Assembly: GCA_041624375.1 (NCBI GenBank)
Contig: JBFJVD010000032.1
Coordinates: 1-16,628, forward strand
Direction of reading: 5' to 3'
Source of the DNA: JBFJVD01 sp041624375
GTDB taxonomy: Bacteria > Chloroflexota > Anaerolineae > Anaerolineales > E44-bin32
Length of the DNA: 16,628 nucleotides
Shown one piece after another: positions 14,623 to 16,628 of this stretch. The first letter of the stretch is position 1, and the number at the start of each line of letters is the position of its first letter. Position numbers and translations under genes: made by a program. The notes below the pieces were generated by a model. That model was not told the origin of the DNA and ran no database searches. It saw only the letters and a program-made list of their open reading frames with translations.

Positions 14623-15315
14623 ATGCGGGCAGAGTATCGGATCACGGACCTGGCTGTGGGAGAGCGGCCGCGCGAGCGGTTGGCGGATTTTGGTCCCGAG
14701 GTTCTTTCAAACGCCGAGCTACTTGCGGTGCTCATTCGATCCGGCGTTCCGGGCGTGAATGCGGTGCAGCTTGCCCAGCGCGTGCTCCATACGTCTGGCG
14801 GATTGCGTTCGCTCCGCCGCGTTTCATTCCACGAACTGTGTCAGATCCCCGGCATCGGGCCCGCGAAGGCGTCCCAATTGAGGGCCGCCATTGAGCTTGG
14901 CAGGCGACTTGCATCTGCCTCCCCACGCGAACGCCCGGTGATCCAATCGCCGGAAGACGCTGCTGCCCTGCTGCTGTACGAGATGAGCGCCTTTGAGCAG
15001 GAGCACCTGCGAGTCTTGTTGCTCAACACGCGAAACCGATTGCTGCGGACCGTCGACGTCTATGCTGGTTCGGTGAACAGTTCGCTGATTCGAGTGGGCG
15101 AGGTCTTTCGGGATGCGGTCCGGCTTAACGCCGCAGCACTGATTGTGGCTCACAATCACCCGAGCGGCGATCCAACGCCTAGTCCGGAGGATGTGGCGGT
15201 CACTCGAGCCCTGGTCGAGGCGGGACAGCTTCTGGATATTGAAGTCCTGGACCATCTGGTCATTGGACAGGACCGGTTTGTCTCGCTCAAGGCGAAAGGT
15301 CTCGGGTTCCCCTGA
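14623..15315 (+). CDS. radC: RadC family JAB domain protein
   Basis: 230 residues from ATG 14623, preceded by AGGAGG (14612-14617) at five bases. The protein then begins RAEYRITDLAVGERPRERL like other RadC proteins. The ATG at 14590 would add a tail of 11 residues. A helix-hairpin-helix segment (CQIPGIGPAKASQL, 73-86) precedes the JAB/MPN metalloprotein domain, with VAHNHPSGDPTPSPED (175-190) supplying the zinc-site residues H177, H179 and D190. The historic role in DNA repair is not established; the biochemical function is uncertain. It is driven by its own promoter and followed 57 bp on by an M23 peptidase-like gene in the same direction. Confidence 0.94.
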   Translation: MRAEYRITDLAVGERPRERLADFGPEVLSNAELLAVLIRSGVPGVNAVQLAQRVLHTSGGLRSLRRVSFHELCQIPGIGPAKASQLRAAIELGRRLASASPRERPVIQSPEDAAALLLYEMSAFEQEHLRVLLLNTRNRLLRTVDVYAGSVNSSLIRVGEVFRDAVRLNAAALIVAHNHPSGDPTPSPEDVAVTRALVEAGQLLDIEVLDHLVIGQDRFVSLKAKGLGFP

Positions 15316-15335
15316 GCGAGCGGCCTTCAGCGGGG

Positions 15336-15357
15336 AACGCGATCATCAACGCGATCA
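15336..15357 (+). repeat. Tandem 10-bp direct repeat upstream of the M23 gene
   Basis: AACGCGATCA occurs at 15336-15345 and 15348-15357, with a two-base spacer (12-bp period), in the 57-bp gap between radC and the peptidase gene, just ahead of its ribosome-binding site. It is an exact pair. Confidence 0.7.
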
Positions 15358-15372
15358 AGCGAGAGGGATACC

Positions 15373-16628
15373 TTGGAATTCCAGATCCTGCTGCTGCCAC
15401 ATGATAACTACTGGGATTGGGTTCGAGCCAGTCGGGCGTATGTCCTGCGGTTTGGCGCCAATCTAACCCCCGATCCTGGGACGGCCGTACGGTATATGGC
15501 TCCCACCCAGGTGATCACCTTCCCGAAGTTCAGTCATGCCTTTCCTGCCGTCGGCGACATCGAAGGCTGGCTCCAGGAGCAGGATCCCGAAATCCGCCTG
15601 GACCCCATTGACGCCCACGAACCGGACGCATTCCAGGATGCGCTCCAAACGCGGATCGACTCAGGCGATCGATACGGCCAGCGCCAACGCCCCTTCTATT
15701 TGCTCTGGCCGACCGAATACCCGGTCATCACACAGCCGTTCGGCGCCAACCCGCAAATCTATACGCGGTTTGGAATGCCCGGCCACGAAGGTCTCGACAT
15801 CCGAGCGCTGACAAATACGAATGTTTATGCCTGTGCGGATGGTGTCGTCTATCGGGTCCACAAGCAGCCCAAGACGCACGCCTATGGAATCCACATCCGA
15901 ATCCGCCATGCGTATGGATACCGCACGGTCTACGGTCACCTGGCGCAAGCGCTCGTCCGAGAGGGCGATGAGGTGAAGGCCGGCATGGTGATCGGCAAGG
16001 CCAATTCAACCGGTGCTTCAACGGCAGCGCACCTTCATCTCACATTGAAGCAGGATGGCGCCTCCCTTCGGAAGGAGACCATCTACCCGAAGGACGTTAT
16101 CGACCCGACCCCTTTTCTCGTCTGGCCAGAGGGTTCTGGCCGGCGCCACACGGCACGCAGCGCCCCGATTGCAGGGAAATGCCTGCTTGGCGCCTTCGGC
16201 CGGCTGGGCGGCAATCTGAGAGACGAAGATCTGCGGCTTGTAGAGCTGGCCCGGCTCGAAGCCTTGATGCTGACCCTGACGGAGACCAAGGAGTCTATCG
16301 ATCGGCTGCGCGCGTTGCGGCCAGGCATCTTCCTCGTTGGGCGACTGAGCGCAGAGCTTGGCGGCGAGCTGGTCACGGTCGACCGGTTCCTTGAGCGGGT
16401 CCAGCCGGATCTCGATCGACTGTACCATCTCGGAATCCGCAGCTTTGAAGTCCTCAGCGCACCGAATCTCCAGACCGAAGGCTGGCGGAGGAGTTGGTCG
16501 GATGGTGCAAGCTTTGCCCATTGGTATCTGGACCTGATCGCTCGGCTTCGAGAGCACTACCCGGAGGCGCAGTTGGGCTTTCCCGGTCTTTCTCCGGGTG
16601 AGTCGCTCTCCGGCTGGCGCGAGGACAC
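15373..16628 (+). CDS. M23 peptidase domain fused to glycosidase-like domain (partial)
   Basis: 418 residues are visible; the gene runs off the right edge without a stop. The only in-frame start after the radC stop is TTG 15373, with GAGAGGGA (15361-15368) just upstream. Region 1-110 is unassigned (LLLPHDNYWDWVRASRAYVL). About 115-250 is an M23/LytM domain: H138 and D142 (GHEGLD), H189 (YGHL), H220-L-H222, the complete Zn-site pattern, and YRTVYGHLAQALVREGDEVKAG. From about 270 the sequence resembles a TIM-barrel glycosidase region: GIRSFEVLSAPNLQTEGWRR and EAQLGFPGLSPG. The expected catalytic N-E-P is S-A-P (362-364). No signal peptide is seen in the first 30 residues. Possible role in cell-wall turnover or binding; an M23 peptidase of unknown partner is the safe name. 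Confidence 0.8.
   Translation, partial: MEFQILLLPHDNYWDWVRASRAYVLRFGANLTPDPGTAVRYMAPTQVITFPKFSHAFPAVGDIEGWLQEQDPEIRLDPIDAHEPDAFQDALQTRIDSGDRYGQRQRPFYLLWPTEYPVITQPFGANPQIYTRFGMPGHEGLDIRALTNTNVYACADGVVYRVHKQPKTHAYGIHIRIRHAYGYRTVYGHLAQALVREGDEVKAGMVIGKANSTGASTAAHLHLTLKQDGASLRKETIYPKDVIDPTPFLVWPEGSGRRHTARSAPIAGKCLLGAFGRLGGNLRDEDLRLVELARLEALMLTLTETKESIDRLRALRPGIFLVGRLSAELGGELVTVDRFLERVQPDLDRLYHLGIRSFEVLSAPNLQTEGWRRSWSDGASFAHWYLDLIARLREHYPEAQLGFPGLSPGESLSGWRED

Noticed and set aside
1..16628. Hidden mobile element, CRISPR array, tRNA or defence system
   Set aside because: No transposase, integrase, regularly spaced repeats, tRNA-like cloverleaf with CCA end, or restriction/toxin-type gene was recognised by eye; a computed tRNA and repeat search would be needed to exclude small cases.

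Overview
The window reads as ordinary bacterial chromosome, about 60% GC, densely coded on both strands. I find no tRNA, rRNA, CRISPR array, insertion sequence, integrase or phage gene. The gene content (tungsten-type aldehyde oxidoreductase, SCP-2-like protein, cholesterol-oxidase-like GMC flavoprotein, YtxH-type protein, lipoprotein with a BMP-like periplasmic fold, M23 peptidase fused to a glycosidase-like domain) resembles Chloroflexota, probably an Anaerolineae-like lineage. This placement is inferred from protein character and not from a marker gene search.

Layout. 1-117 is the 3' end of an unidentified plus-strand gene, followed by a perfect 12-bp terminator hairpin shared with the convergent greA. 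Minus-strand operon dgt-greA (1838 to 193) encodes a dNTP triphosphohydrolase and a transcript cleavage factor. A compact divergent promoter region (1839-1970) with two TTGACA boxes separates it from a plus-strand cluster at 1971-6076: an SCP-2-like protein, a GMC oxidoreductase with a CxxCxxCxxxC cluster, and an aldehyde ferredoxin oxidoreductase whose cofactor and catalytic residues are all visible. This cluster is the most interesting part of the window, a possible lipid or sterol-type alcohol/aldehyde oxidation module. nnr (NAD(P)HX repair) follows and ends at a strong bidirectional terminator (7839-7864).

From 12521 back to 7889 everything lies on the minus strand. iscS, mnmA and a small membrane protein are chained by ATGA overlaps, supplying sulfur for tRNA 2-thiouridine, and are followed closely by a BMP-like lipoprotein gene. 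A separate promoter then drives a two-helix membrane protein and a YtxH-type protein, an arrangement reminiscent of Bacillus ytxG-ytxH. Enolase diverges from iscS and ends at a hairpin facing a double-zinc-ribbon membrane protein. radC diverges from that gene behind a TTGACC-17-TATAGT promoter, and is followed by a large M23 peptidase/glycosidase-like protein that runs off the window.

Most genes are housekeeping. The second-look items are the 1971-6076 cluster, the peptidase fusion whose expected Asn-Glu-Pro is Ser-Ala-Pro, several genes that may have leaderless or near-leaderless transcripts with extended -10 promoters, and small repeats in the regulatory gaps. I saw no convincing wholly new system.
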